From CALGFI01 sp963786805 (GTDB lineage: Bacteria; Actinomycetota; UBA4738; HRBIN12), in NCBI GenBank assembly GCA_963786805.1, contig CAWBAK010000001.1, forward strand, positions 212,885 through 276,884: a DNA stretch of 64,000 nucleotides, written 5' to 3'. Position numbers and translations under genes: made by a program. Within the stretch, counting starts at the first letter, position 1, and each line of letters opens with the position of its first letter. The notes under the pieces were generated by a model that saw only the letters and a program-made list of their open reading frames with translations, did not search any database and was not told the DNA's origin. Of the stretch, positions 56,417 to 64,000 are shown piece after piece.

Positions 56417-56730
56417 CGTCTTCCAAGAGAATTGAAAATCCAAAAACGGAACTCTCGAAAAAATCCGCTATCACTGATTATGACATTATGAACATGGCAA
56501 GGACCACAGAAAAATCGCTTTGCAACGCGTATATAGCTGCAATGGAGGATGTCGGTCATGATAGCTTATTTACTCTTTACTCCGATATATTGAAAGATAC
56601 TTCCCAGCAACAGCGGAAGTTGTTCGATTTACAGTTCCAACATGGGTGGTATTCATTTACACAGGCCGATGAGCAGGCGGTAAAAACACTTGAACAGGAA
56701 TTTACCGAATACAAGCAACAACTGAAATAA
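56413..56730 (+). CDS. CotF-like spore coat protein
   Basis: 105 residues, starting in the ATGA overlap with the glutamine-rich gene. TDYDIMNMARTTEKSLCNAY and HDSLFTLYSDILKDTSQQQR follow the coat-F ferritin-like helical pattern, and the C-terminus (HGWYSFTQADEQAVKTLEQE) has the YSFxxA motif seen in such proteins. Probably a coat component with the upstream partner. Confidence 0.82.
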   Translation: MTSSKRIENPKTELSKKSAITDYDIMNMARTTEKSLCNAYIAAMEDVGHDSLFTLYSDILKDTSQQQRKLFDLQFQHGWYSFTQADEQAVKTLEQEFTEYKQQLK

Positions 56731-56898
56731 CAGTAGCCTTGTTCCCAGTGGAGGAATCGGGCTCTTTGAATTGGGGTAAACAATAGATGCACCTTTGGCC
56801 CTCGCGCCCTTTGAAAGATGGTGATTTCGTAATAATCTATTAAAACGCTTACGGTTCCCGGTATGAGATAATAGACGAAGAATGAGAGGCGGGTATAT

Positions 56899-58335
56899 AT
56901 GACATTTCAAGATTATCGATTAAGTGATGAGATTATACGGGCACTAGACGGGCTAGGGTATTCGGCACCGACAGAAGTCCAAGAAAAAGTGATTCCTGTC
57001 GCGTTGCAACGCCAAGATATTGTCGTTAAATCACAAACGGGGAGCGGGAAGACGGCGGCGTTCGGGATTCCGATTTGTGAAATCGTGAAGTGGGAAGAAA
57101 ATAAGCCACAGGCGCTTATATTAACACCAACACGAGAACTGGCGGAACAGGTCAAGCAAGATATAACGAATATTGGCCGTTTCAAGCGCATTAAAGCAGC
57201 CGCGGTATACGGTAAGCACCCTTTTGCTTACCAAAAAGAAGAATTGAAACAAAAATGCCATGTCGTTGTCGGTACACCGGGTCGTGTTTTGGACCATATC
57301 GAGCGTGGCACACTTAAACTTGACCGCATCAATCAATTCGTTTTAGACGAAGCAGATGAAATGTTAAATATGGGCTTTCTTGACCAAGTCGAGGCAATCA
57401 TCAATCATCTGCCGGAAAATCGAAGTACTATGCTGTTTTCCGCAACACTTCCTGAAAATGTTGGACAACTGTCCCACAATTATATGAAGAAACCGCAACA
57501 AATCGAGATCGCTTCGACTATTACATTAACCGACCAAATCGACCATTCGCTATTTATAGTGAAAGAGCAGCAGAAATTTGAACTGTTGCGCAATGTGACT
57601 GTCGTTGAAAATCCTGATAGCTGTATTATTTTTTGTAAAACAAAAGATCAAGTGGACAATGTTACCGAACAACTTGAAAAACAGTATTACACCTGTGATC
57701 AATTACATGGGGGAATGGTACAGGAAGATCGCTTTGCGGTGATGGACGCCTTTAAACGCGGCGAATTCCGCTATTTGGTGGCAACAGACGTTGCAGCACG
57801 CGGGATTGATATTGAAAGCATTACGCATGTCATTAACTATGATTTCCCCGTGGAAAAAGAGAGTTATGTCCACCGTGTTGGAAGAACGGGAAGGGCAGGT
57901 AAGAAAGGAAAGGCGATTTCGTTTGTGACGCCCTATGAAGAGAGGTTATTGGCGGAAATCGAGGCATACATCGGTTTTGAAATCCAACAGCGGAATGCAC
58001 CTTCACAGCAATCGGTCGAGGAAGCGAAAGATGCGTTCATAGAAAAAATGGAACAGTTGCCTAAGTTGAAAAAGAGCAAAAGCGAATTGGTGAACAAAGA
58101 CATTATTAAACTCTATTTTAATGGAGGAAAAAAGAAAAAGCTGCGTGCGCTTGACTTTGTTGGCACCATTACAAGCATTCCAGGCGTTTCAGGCGAAGAT
58201 ATCGGTATTATAAAAATACAGGAAACGGAAACATATATCGAAATATTAAACGGGAAAGGGAAACTCGTCTTGTCTGAAATGAAGTCAAAGACAGTGAAAG
58301 GCAAATTGTTGAAAGTGCATATAGCGAAGAAGTGA
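56899..58335 (+). CDS. dbpA: DEAD-box RNA helicase, DbpA/YxiN type
   Basis: 478 residues, ATG 56899 with GAGAGGCGGG upstream. Helicase motifs: Q motif, SQTGSGKTAA (I), PTRELAEQ (Ia), TPGR (Ib), DEAD at VLDEADEML (II), SAT (III), and HRVGRTGRAG (VI). The C-terminal ~75 residues (KLYFNGGKKKKLRALDFVGT) are the DbpA RNA-binding domain that targets 23S rRNA hairpin 92. Role: large-subunit ribosome assembly. Confidence 0.94.
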   Translation: MTFQDYRLSDEIIRALDGLGYSAPTEVQEKVIPVALQRQDIVVKSQTGSGKTAAFGIPICEIVKWEENKPQALILTPTRELAEQVKQDITNIGRFKRIKAAAVYGKHPFAYQKEELKQKCHVVVGTPGRVLDHIERGTLKLDRINQFVLDEADEMLNMGFLDQVEAIINHLPENRSTMLFSATLPENVGQLSHNYMKKPQQIEIASTITLTDQIDHSLFIVKEQQKFELLRNVTVVENPDSCIIFCKTKDQVDNVTEQLEKQYYTCDQLHGGMVQEDRFAVMDAFKRGEFRYLVATDVAARGIDIESITHVINYDFPVEKESYVHRVGRTGRAGKKGKAISFVTPYEERLLAEIEAYIGFEIQQRNAPSQQSVEEAKDAFIEKMEQLPKLKKSKSELVNKDIIKLYFNGGKKKKLRALDFVGTITSIPGVSGEDIGIIKIQETETYIEILNGKGKLVLSEMKSKTVKGKLLKVHIAKK

Positions 58336-58507
58336 ACGATACCGGGATTTTGAATTAATCGTGGCTTGATGGGTAATTCATAGAAGTCTCTAATCGAGCG
58401 GGGGAGATTCAACTCGCTTTACTTGGACTGTTGTTATGTAGTTGTTCGCCCTAATCCTGATTCAAATGAATGATGTTGGTGAAAAATGAATTATGAGTGG
58501 AAAAGAG

Positions 58508-58539
58508 CGGGACCAGTAGGAGAATGGTTCCGTTTTTTT
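58508..58539 (+). terminator. Terminator in the gap after the helicase gene
   Basis: CGGGACCA pairs with TGGTTCCG followed by seven T. It is about 170 bases beyond the helicase stop. The rest of 58,336-58,793 shows GGAGGTG near 58,660 followed by an open but unrecognised frame without a standard start codon, perhaps a decayed gene end. Confidence 0.75.
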
Positions 58540-58793
58540 GTTATTCGGGAAAGTTGAATTAATTTCCATGTGTTGCAGCTAACGGGACAGTAGAGTTGTA
58601 TGCGCAATAACTGAGTGATATTGTAATGTTTAGAAGATATGTATAATTGTGATTACCGGAGGTGAGAAATAGATTAACGAAAAGAAGGGAAGAGGAAATC
58701 TAGCAAGGAGAATACGTGATATTCAATCGGATATGATAGAGCAGCTGAGCAATTCAGGCAAGGGCTTGAAGACGGCATATAGAGGAGGAAATT

Positions 58794-59586
58794 ATGATGA
58801 ATGCGACACAAATAAAAGAAATCGCCAATTATTTAATTGCTGGAGAGGTTGAAAAGCGGGAAGTTGAAAAAGTGACTGCCCAATTAAAACCCGACTTAAC
58901 GGTGGAGGAAGGCTATCTTGTCCAACAAGAACTCGTTGCGATGAAACTAGCAGAAGGGCATAAAATCATAGGACCGAAAATGGGGTTAACAAGCCAAGCG
59001 AAAATGCAACAAATGAATGTGAATGACCCGATTTACGGATATGTGTTTGACTATATGCTCATTGATAATGGAGGGGAAGTTTCCCTAAGCGATTTGATTC
59101 ATCCGAAAGTGGAAGCGGAAATTGCTTTTATCATCGGTGAAGATATTGTCGGACCGGGAATGACAGGTGCCCAAGTGTTAGCAAAAACCGAGTCCGTTCT
59201 TCCCGCGTTAGAAATTATTGATAGCCGTTATGAAAATTTCAATTTCACACTGCCTGATGTGATCGCTGACAATGCATCTACATCAAGAGTCGTTTTTGGA
59301 ACGACATTGAAAACGCCGGCTCAATTTGAACTAGATTTAGTTGGAGCTTCACTATCCATCAATGGAGAAATCAAGGAAGTCAGGGACTGGGGCTGCTGTT
59401 CTAGGACATCCGGCAAATGCGATTGCAATGCTTGCTAACATGCTTGCCAAAAAAGGTGACAAGATCAGGAAAGGTGATGTGATCTTGTCAGGTGCGATTA
59501 CTGGTGCGGTTTTACTTGAAGAAGGCGATGTTGTGAGTGGGAAGTTCGATAGTCTTGGCGAAGTGTCATTCACAGTAACAAACTAA
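58794..59586 (+). pseudogene. 2-oxopent-4-enoate hydratase family protein, frameshifted as read
   Basis: About 264 residues of the FAH/hydratase fold, ATG 58794 behind AGAGGAGG. Signs: KIIGPKMGLTSQAKMQQMNV, IHPKVEAEIAFIIGEDI with the metal Glu residues, and SGTGAAVLGHPANAIAMLAN. Hydrates 2-oxopent-4-enoate to 4-hydroxy-2-oxovalerate (or the decarboxylase-type relative). One extra G near 59,379 (GAAGTCAGG) splits SINGEIKE from SGTGAAVLG. Paired with the tautomerase that follows. Confidence 0.87.
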
Positions 59587-59608
59587 GCGGAGAAAAGAGG
59601 GACATCCT

Positions 59609-59797
59609 ATGCCAATTATCCATGTCAATATGATGGAAGGCAGACCGAAAGAGAAGGTCGCCGAAGTGATTGAAAACATTACAAAAACGGTTTCCGAAAC
59701 ATTGGATGCTCCAGTGGAATCGATTCGGGTACTTGTTACGGAGATTCCAACAACACATTGGGGGAAAGCAGGAAAACCAGTATCCGATCATAAGTGA
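59609..59797 (+). CDS. 4-oxalocrotonate tautomerase
   Basis: 62 residues. MPIIHVNMMEGRPKEKVAEV puts Pro at position 2, the catalytic N-terminal proline once Met is removed, and Arg residues near 11 and 39 (SIRVLVTEI) match the active-site arginines. Converts 2-hydroxymuconate to its 2-oxo isomer in catechol meta-cleavage. Starts 22 bases after the hydratase; no other pathway enzymes are nearby. Confidence 0.92.
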   Translation: MPIIHVNMMEGRPKEKVAEVIENITKTVSETLDAPVESIRVLVTEIPTTHWGKAGKPVSDHK

Positions 59798-59884
59798 CCC
59801 ACTTTTAGTTATACAATCGTTGTTTAGTTTTAAATAAGCGTTGCTTAGTTGTACGAAAATTGAACGAAGAACAAATGTTAGAAA

Positions 59885-59910
59885 AAGCAGCATCGCTCCC
59901 GATGCTGCTT
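59885..59910 (-). terminator. Terminator after the UPF0180 gene
   Basis: AAGCAGCATCG and CGATGCTGCTT form a perfect 11-base stem with a CTCC loop; on the minus strand TTTTT follows. It lies 25 bases beyond the stop of the minus-strand gene at 59,935. Confidence 0.85.
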
Positions 59911-59934
59911 CCATTTCATGTTAACGCACTTGGT

Positions 59935-60171
59935 TCACATTTGACTGACTCGTGTTTCGACGGCGTCTACAACATCGCCGATAGACATGCCTTTCATACT
60001 GACGACGGGAAATTCGAACTCATCATTATTTCCTTCATTGATGGCCCTTACGACGCCGATATCAAATCCTGATACATTTTCATCACTACTGAACATCTGA
60101 ACTTCATGCCCATTCTGTTCTAAAGCTGTTTTAACGTCTTCAAATGGTTGTTCCACTGCGATTTTTGCCAC
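59935..60171 (-). CDS. UPF0180 (YkuS-like) small protein
   Basis: 78 residues from GTG 60171, right after GGAGGGAATTGAC. MAKIAVEQPFEDVKTALEQN and GHEVQMFSSDENVSGFDIGV resemble the YkuS family's opening, and SIGDVVDAVETRVSQM its end. Found in many Bacillota; function unknown. A longer frame upstream runs over the ribosome site and is not used. Confidence 0.82.
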   Translation of the reverse strand: MAKIAVEQPFEDVKTALEQNGHEVQMFSSDENVSGFDIGVVRAINEGNNDEFEFPVVSMKGMSIGDVVDAVETRVSQM

Positions 60172-60258
60172 TGTCAATTCCCTCCAATCGTTGAGAAAGA
60201 TGCATTCAACCTTACTGTCCCCAAAATTGGGCAAACTATGTCTGCAAGCTTCTATCGA

Positions 60259-60705
60259 TTACTTCGTCATCATCAGCTCTTTGGTATCATATCCTTTAAA
60301 TTTGATGGTCAATTTCAATGTTTTGTAATCGATAACTTCAAATGCTTCGGAGGCTTTCTTGACGAGATCTTCAGCGTCCATATCGGGTTCGATGGTCAGT
60401 TCGTTGAAAATTTCATCGAGTTTTTCCATCGCAGCGTTACCGTGCAAGTAAAGGTTTTCGATTTTGTTTTCGTAGGATGCTTCCGTCTTGTCAATTTTTT
60501 CATCATAACTGGCAACCAGTGCTTGTTTCATTTCTTTCGTATCAATTGCCACATTGAAAACCGTGAAGCCGTATGTCTCTCCAACGGAATCTTTGGTCGT
60601 TTCAGTGTCCGCAGGTAGATCTGTCACGAGATTTTGGTTGCCGCAAGCGCTGAAGATGAATAGTGACGCTATCACTGCCATAACCTGTATTTTTCGTTTT
60701 GTCAT
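60259..60705 (-). CDS. YusW-like lipoprotein
   Basis: 148 residues. Lipobox FSACGNQ near residue 21 marks a secreted lipid-anchored protein. The rest (YGFTVFNVAIDTKEMKQALV, ENKIENLYLHGNAAMEKLDE, DYKTLKLTIKFKGYDTKEL) matches the YusW domain. Its role is unknown. RBS is AAAGGACGAT; a promoter-like AT stretch lies before it. Confidence 0.82.
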   Translation of the reverse strand: MTKRKIQVMAVIASLFIFSACGNQNLVTDLPADTETTKDSVGETYGFTVFNVAIDTKEMKQALVASYDEKIDKTEASYENKIENLYLHGNAAMEKLDEIFNELTIEPDMDAEDLVKKASEAFEVIDYKTLKLTIKFKGYDTKELMMTK

Positions 60706-60840
60706 CGATTCAATCGTCCTTTCCAGAACTCCGCTACCTTTAATCTAACCGCCAGATAGCGGAGTTATACGGAGAAGAGCAACGACTGGTGCAGGATAAG
60801 GGAAAACACCTGTAACTTATAGGCGTATCATGAGGAAATG

Positions 60841-61752
60841 TCACACACCTAGGAAAAACAGCACGACGGGAATTGTAAGGATACTGATGAGCGTCGTGAT
60901 GAACGTAGTGAACGATACGAGATCAGGTTCCGTCCCGAATTGCAGTGCGAACATCGTCGTATTGGCGGCGGCAGGCATCGAAGATTGTACAATGATGACC
61001 GCTTTTAACAGATCATTGATAGGCATGAAATAGACGATTCCGACGGCGAGCAGCGGTGACAGCACCATTCGAATGACCGAGACGGCGGTGACATAGCGGT
61101 AAGCGACTCTTTTTCGTGCGATGACTGCAAGCTGCATCCCGAGCACGAGCATGACGGTCGGAATCGATGCATCCGCCACAAGACTGATTCCTTCCATCAA
61201 CGTATTCGGAACTTTCACGTCGTACAATTGAAGTCCAATTCCTAAAATAGCAGCGTAGATGAGCGGCATGCGGATAACTCGTTGAAAAGATTGACGCCAG
61301 GTTGCTTTTTCTTCTCCTCCCAATGATGCGAAAAAGATGCCAACGGTGTTCATTAACAAAGATTGAAACACCATCATGATGACTGCGTAGTCAAAACCGA
61401 CAGCTCCGAAAGCGAAGAGAACGACGGGGGCACCGTAGTTTCCGCTATTCATGAACACACCACCGAGAATGAGGGCGGAACGTTCTGAGCGCGTTGCTTT
61501 CATGGCAATTGAAGTCAGCCAGACAATAAGTAGGAGAACAACAGTCAGAAGTAAACTGAAGAGAATGATATAAAAATAGTCCATCGTCAATTCGTTCGAA
61601 TAAAATGTGCGGAACGCCAAAAATGGCGACATTAAGTAGAGGGCAGCTGTCGAAATTGATTTAATATCAAAGCCAATCAGTTTTTGCCCCATATAGCCAA
61701 TAAAGAAAATGATAAATACGGGCAAGATAATCATAATTAAATCCAATGGCAT
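60841..61752 (-). CDS. AEC-family transporter (auxin efflux carrier-like)
   Basis: 303 residues, about ten helices. PLDLIMIILPVFIIFFIGYM, the ALILGGVFMNSGNYGAPVVL segment near residue 95 and the C-terminal VQSSMPAAANTTMFALQFGT (with ATNT-like motif) follow the AEC/MleP pattern. Carries organic acids or malate/citrate in other bacteria. Substrate unknown. Confidence 0.88.
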   Translation of the reverse strand: MPLDLIMIILPVFIIFFIGYMGQKLIGFDIKSISTAALYLMSPFLAFRTFYSNELTMDYFYIILFSLLLTVVLLLIVWLTSIAMKATRSERSALILGGVFMNSGNYGAPVVLFAFGAVGFDYAVIMMVFQSLLMNTVGIFFASLGGEEKATWRQSFQRVIRMPLIYAAILGIGLQLYDVKVPNTLMEGISLVADASIPTVMLVLGMQLAVIARKRVAYRYVTAVSVIRMVLSPLLAVGIVYFMPINDLLKAVIIVQSSMPAAANTTMFALQFGTEPDLVSFTTFITTLISILTIPVVLFFLGV

Positions 61753-61937
61753 TCATCCCTATCAACAAGTCTTTTTATTAGTATAGCAGGTAAGGCTTTA
61801 AATTCGGGAAGAACCGGGCTATCCATAATTGAAAAATTACCAAAATTGGATTAAGGTATTAATAGTATTGAAATTATGCAAATGGTTATCCCATTCCAAC
61901 AGGTCGATATCGAAGCGAGGAGAAGGGGGTTTTTAGG

Positions 61938-62739
61938 ATGAATGAAATTGTTTCAATAAAAAATGTTTCACTCCAAAGAGGAGAGAAGGAAATTTTACGG
62001 GAAATAGATTGGACAATCCGTCCAACTGAGCATTGGGGAATTCTTGGCTTGAATGGTTCAGGGAAGACATCGTTGCTCAATATCGTATCAGGCTATAACT
62101 TTCCATCAAGCGGAGAAGTAACGATACTCGGCAATCGGTTTGGGAAGACCAATTTGCCGGAATTACGAAAAAAAATTGGGTTTGTCAGTAGCTCATTGGA
62201 ACGATTTACGGACTTTTTCAACAACGAGAAAGTGGAAAGAGTAGTCGCCAGTGGCAAGTTTGCGAGTTTCGGCATTTATGAGCAAGTTGCACAGGAGGAT
62301 TGGGAGAAGAGCGGATGAATTATTGACAGGTTTACGTCTCGACCATTTGAAAGGGAAACCTTATCATCTACTGTCAGAAGGGGAAAAAAGACGGGTGCTG
62401 ATTGCCCGTGCATTGATGAGTAATCCTAAAATGCTGATTCTGGATGAGCCTTGTTCCGGTTTGGATATCTTGTCACGCGAACAATTTCTAAGTGGGCTAG
62501 GAGAAGTTATTCAGAATAAATGTCATGTCATTTACGTAACGCATCATATTGAAGAACTTGTAAAAGAAATTACCCATGTACTGCTTCTGAAAGATGGGAA
62601 AGTTGTCGCGAAAGGTCCGAAGGAAGAAGTATTAAAACCAGAACTGCTTTCCGAAACATATAGGGTTCCGGTTACGGTGAGATGGGAACAAGATCGTCCT
62701 TGGCTTGCAGTTAATGAGGAACGGAAAGTGCCTCAATAA
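61938..62739 (+). pseudogene. ABC transporter ATP-binding protein (YlmA-like), frameshifted as read
   Basis: About 266 residues from ATG 61938 behind AAGGGGG. Walker A ILGLNGSGKTSLLN near residues 35-48, signature LSEGEKRRVLIARALM and Walker B MLILDEPCSGLD; the C-terminal HVIYVTHHIEEL holds the switch histidine. No permease is near, as with YlmA. One extra A near 62,312 breaks DWEK from ADELLTGLRLDHL. Confidence 0.88.
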
Positions 62740-62745
62740 GTTCAC

Positions 62746-62776
62746 AAAAAAGTGCTCTTATGAAGGGCGCTTTTTT
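62746..62776 (+). terminator. Terminator after the ABC ATPase
   Basis: AAAAAAGTGCTCTT and AAGGGCGCTTTTTT form a stem with one T-G pair, followed by GTTTG. It lies 7 bases after the TAA. Confidence 0.8.
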
Positions 62777-62846
62777 GTTTGTTGTTATACAATTGATAGA
62801 GGCAGGAATATGTCTGTTCTATTTACAGGAAATTGGAGTGAATGTT

Positions 62847-63398
62847 TTGAAGAACAACGGAACGGCAACAAAACCTTTTAAAAAGCGGAATTATAAACCG
62901 ATGATCATTGCATTATCCATCATCCTGATCGGAGCAATCGGTGTGTTGTCCGGCATGCCGGGTGTAGAGGATTTTGATTTGTTTGATGTAACGATTTTAC
63001 CGTTGATAAACGCAATTTTGAATAGCTTCACATTCTTATTTTTACTGGCTGCACTGATTGCGATTTTAAAACGCAATGTCACCGTTCATCGCCGTTTTAT
63101 TTACGCAGCTTTTGTGACAACTTCTCTTTTCTTGGTCACCTATGTGGCGTTTCATTATCTATCGTCATCAACATCTTATGGTGGAGATGGCTTTATGGCA
63201 GGATTCTATTATTTCGTGTTAATTACGCATATCATTCTAGCGGCGGCGATCGTTCCGCTAGCGCTGACGACTGTGGCCCGCGCTTGGAATATGGAGAACG
63301 AGCGTCATAAGAAAATTGCGCGTTGGACGATGCCAATTTGGCTCTATGTCAGTTTTACAGGTGTGTTGGTCTATATATTGATTTCGCCTTATTATTGA
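62847..63398 (+). CDS. DUF420 membrane protein (YozB-like)
   Basis: 183 residues from TTG 62847, seven bases after GGAGTG; the open frame before it overlaps the terminator and is not used. Four to five helices, with HRRFIYAAFVTTSLFLVTYV and ITHIILAAAIVPLALTTVAR carrying the conserved histidines. It resembles proteins linked to cytochrome oxidase assembly (CtaM-like); role not shown here. Confidence 0.85.
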   Translation: MKNNGTATKPFKKRNYKPMIIALSIILIGAIGVLSGMPGVEDFDLFDVTILPLINAILNSFTFLFLLAALIAILKRNVTVHRRFIYAAFVTTSLFLVTYVAFHYLSSSTSYGGDGFMAGFYYFVLITHIILAAAIVPLALTTVARAWNMENERHKKIARWTMPIWLYVSFTGVLVYILISPYY

Positions 63399-63406
63399 AC
63401 AGAACT

Positions 63407-63441
63407 AAAAGCCTTCCAGGGGAAATCCTTGGAAGGCTTTT
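63407..63441. terminator. Bidirectional terminator before the SDR gene
   Basis: AAAAGCCTTCCAGG pairs with CCTTGGAAGGCTTTT around GGAAAT, with A and T runs on both outer sides. It serves the DUF420 gene on the plus strand and the SDR gene ending at 63,480 on the minus strand. Confidence 0.85.
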
Positions 63442-63479
63442 GGCTTGATGGATAGTAAAAGGTACTGGATACAGATTGT

Positions 63480-64000
63480 TTAAGGATTCGTCGACCACAG
63501 ACCTGCTGATTTAACTAGAATACGTGGGTGCAATTTCAATTGTGCAACCATCACTTCCGCAAGGTCTTCCGGTTGCATTACTTTGTCAGGGTTACCGTCT
63601 GTCAGATTACTTTCGATTGCCAAGTCAGTAGCGACTGTACTTGGCGTCAGTGCGCTGACCCGGATGTTATGCTTCCTTACTTCCAACATCAAGGATTCAG
63701 TTAAGCCAAGCAGACCGAATTTCGATGCACTATACGCACTTGTAAGTGGAGCACCTTTTTGACCAGCTGTGGACGAGATGTTAATGATATCTCCAGATTC
63801 ACGTTTGATCATTTCGGGTAATACTGCTCTCGTCACATAATAGACGCCCATTAAGTTTACATCAATGATATTTTTAAACTCTTCCGGAGAAAGCTCGAGA
63901 AACTTTCCGAACTTCCCGATGCCTGCATTGTTAATCAAAATATCGATGGGACCGAGTTCAGATTTGATATGCTCAACGGCAGCCAAGACAGATTCATTAT
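63480..64000 (-). CDS. Short-chain dehydrogenase/reductase (FabG-like), cut by the right edge
   Basis: About 173 residues; the N-terminus with the TGxxxGxG cofactor motif lies beyond the window. Visible are ILINNAGIGKFGKFLELSPE (the NNAG motif), the catalytic Ser in IINISSTAGQKG, and Tyr and Lys in SAYSASKFGLLGL. Reduces a keto group with NAD(P)H. The frame is open at the edge, where a TTG read as Met is an internal Leu. Confidence 0.9.
   Translation of the reverse strand, partial: NESVLAAVEHIKSELGPIDILINNAGIGKFGKFLELSPEEFKNIIDVNLMGVYYVTRAVLPEMIKRESGDIINISSTAGQKGAPLTSAYSASKFGLLGLTESLMLEVRKHNIRVSALTPSTVATDLAIESNLTDGNPDKVMQPEDLAEVMVAQLKLHPRILVKSAGLWSTNP

Overview
The window reads as two unrelated genomes joined head to tail. 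Positions 1 to about 32,327 are very GC-rich and densely packed, with GTG/ATGA stop-start overlaps, class III nucleotide cyclases, DrrAB transport, a WYL regulator, ECF sigma factors and TolB-like propellers. This gene style points to an uncultured high-GC, actinomycetota-like bacterium; no marker fixes a genus. From about 32,328 to the end the DNA is AT-rich with strong AGGAGG ribosome sites, rho-independent hairpins, CcpA-type cre sites and spore genes (yyaC, CotF-like coat proteins). This is a spore-forming Bacillota, most like Planococcaceae/Sporosarcina. The change falls inside a cupin gene that loses its reading sense within a few codons, so an assembly or concatenation chimera is far more likely than transfer.

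GC-rich half: a C-terminal scrap; an MFS exporter divergent from larB-larC-larE (nickel-pincer nucleotide cofactor synthesis, no larA seen); a VOC protein, a small membrane protein, a TPR-LuxR regulator, a flavin monooxygenase and an LLM oxidoreductase; on the minus strand a GNAT, a 939-residue MFS/HEAT/cNMP fusion, two class III cyclases, a broken AlkZ-like gene and drrAB with a divergent WYL regulator; then nitroreductase, an ECF sigma factor with a membrane-anchored propeller, two paralogous alpha/beta hydrolases around typA and ridA, an MDR reductase, mgsA, and a second sigma/propeller pair with a divergent propeller lipoprotein.

AT-rich half: an S-layer-anchored NlpC/P60 wall hydrolase; an acetate-uptake block (actP, DUF485 subunit, cNMP-CBS-DUF294 protein, DnaQ-like exonuclease); MscS-like and EcsC genes; yyaC; a creatinine catabolic cluster at about 43.3-52.2 kb (creatininase, NCS1 permease, monomeric sarcosine oxidase, MHS transporter, creatinase, cupin, PucR regulator). 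Creatinine would be imported, opened to creatine, split to sarcosine and urea, and the sarcosine oxidised to glycine, formaldehyde and peroxide. Then follow ferritin, MOSC, NRDE, a glutamine-rich coat protein pair, a DbpA-type helicase, two leftover meta-cleavage pathway genes, small proteins, an AEC carrier, an ABC ATPase, DUF420 and a cut-off SDR.

About eleven genes in the AT-rich half carry one- or two-base frameshifts, often in homopolymers, while the GC-rich half has one clearly disrupted gene. That fits uncorrected indel errors in one of the two sources and should be remembered before any of these genes is called dead.
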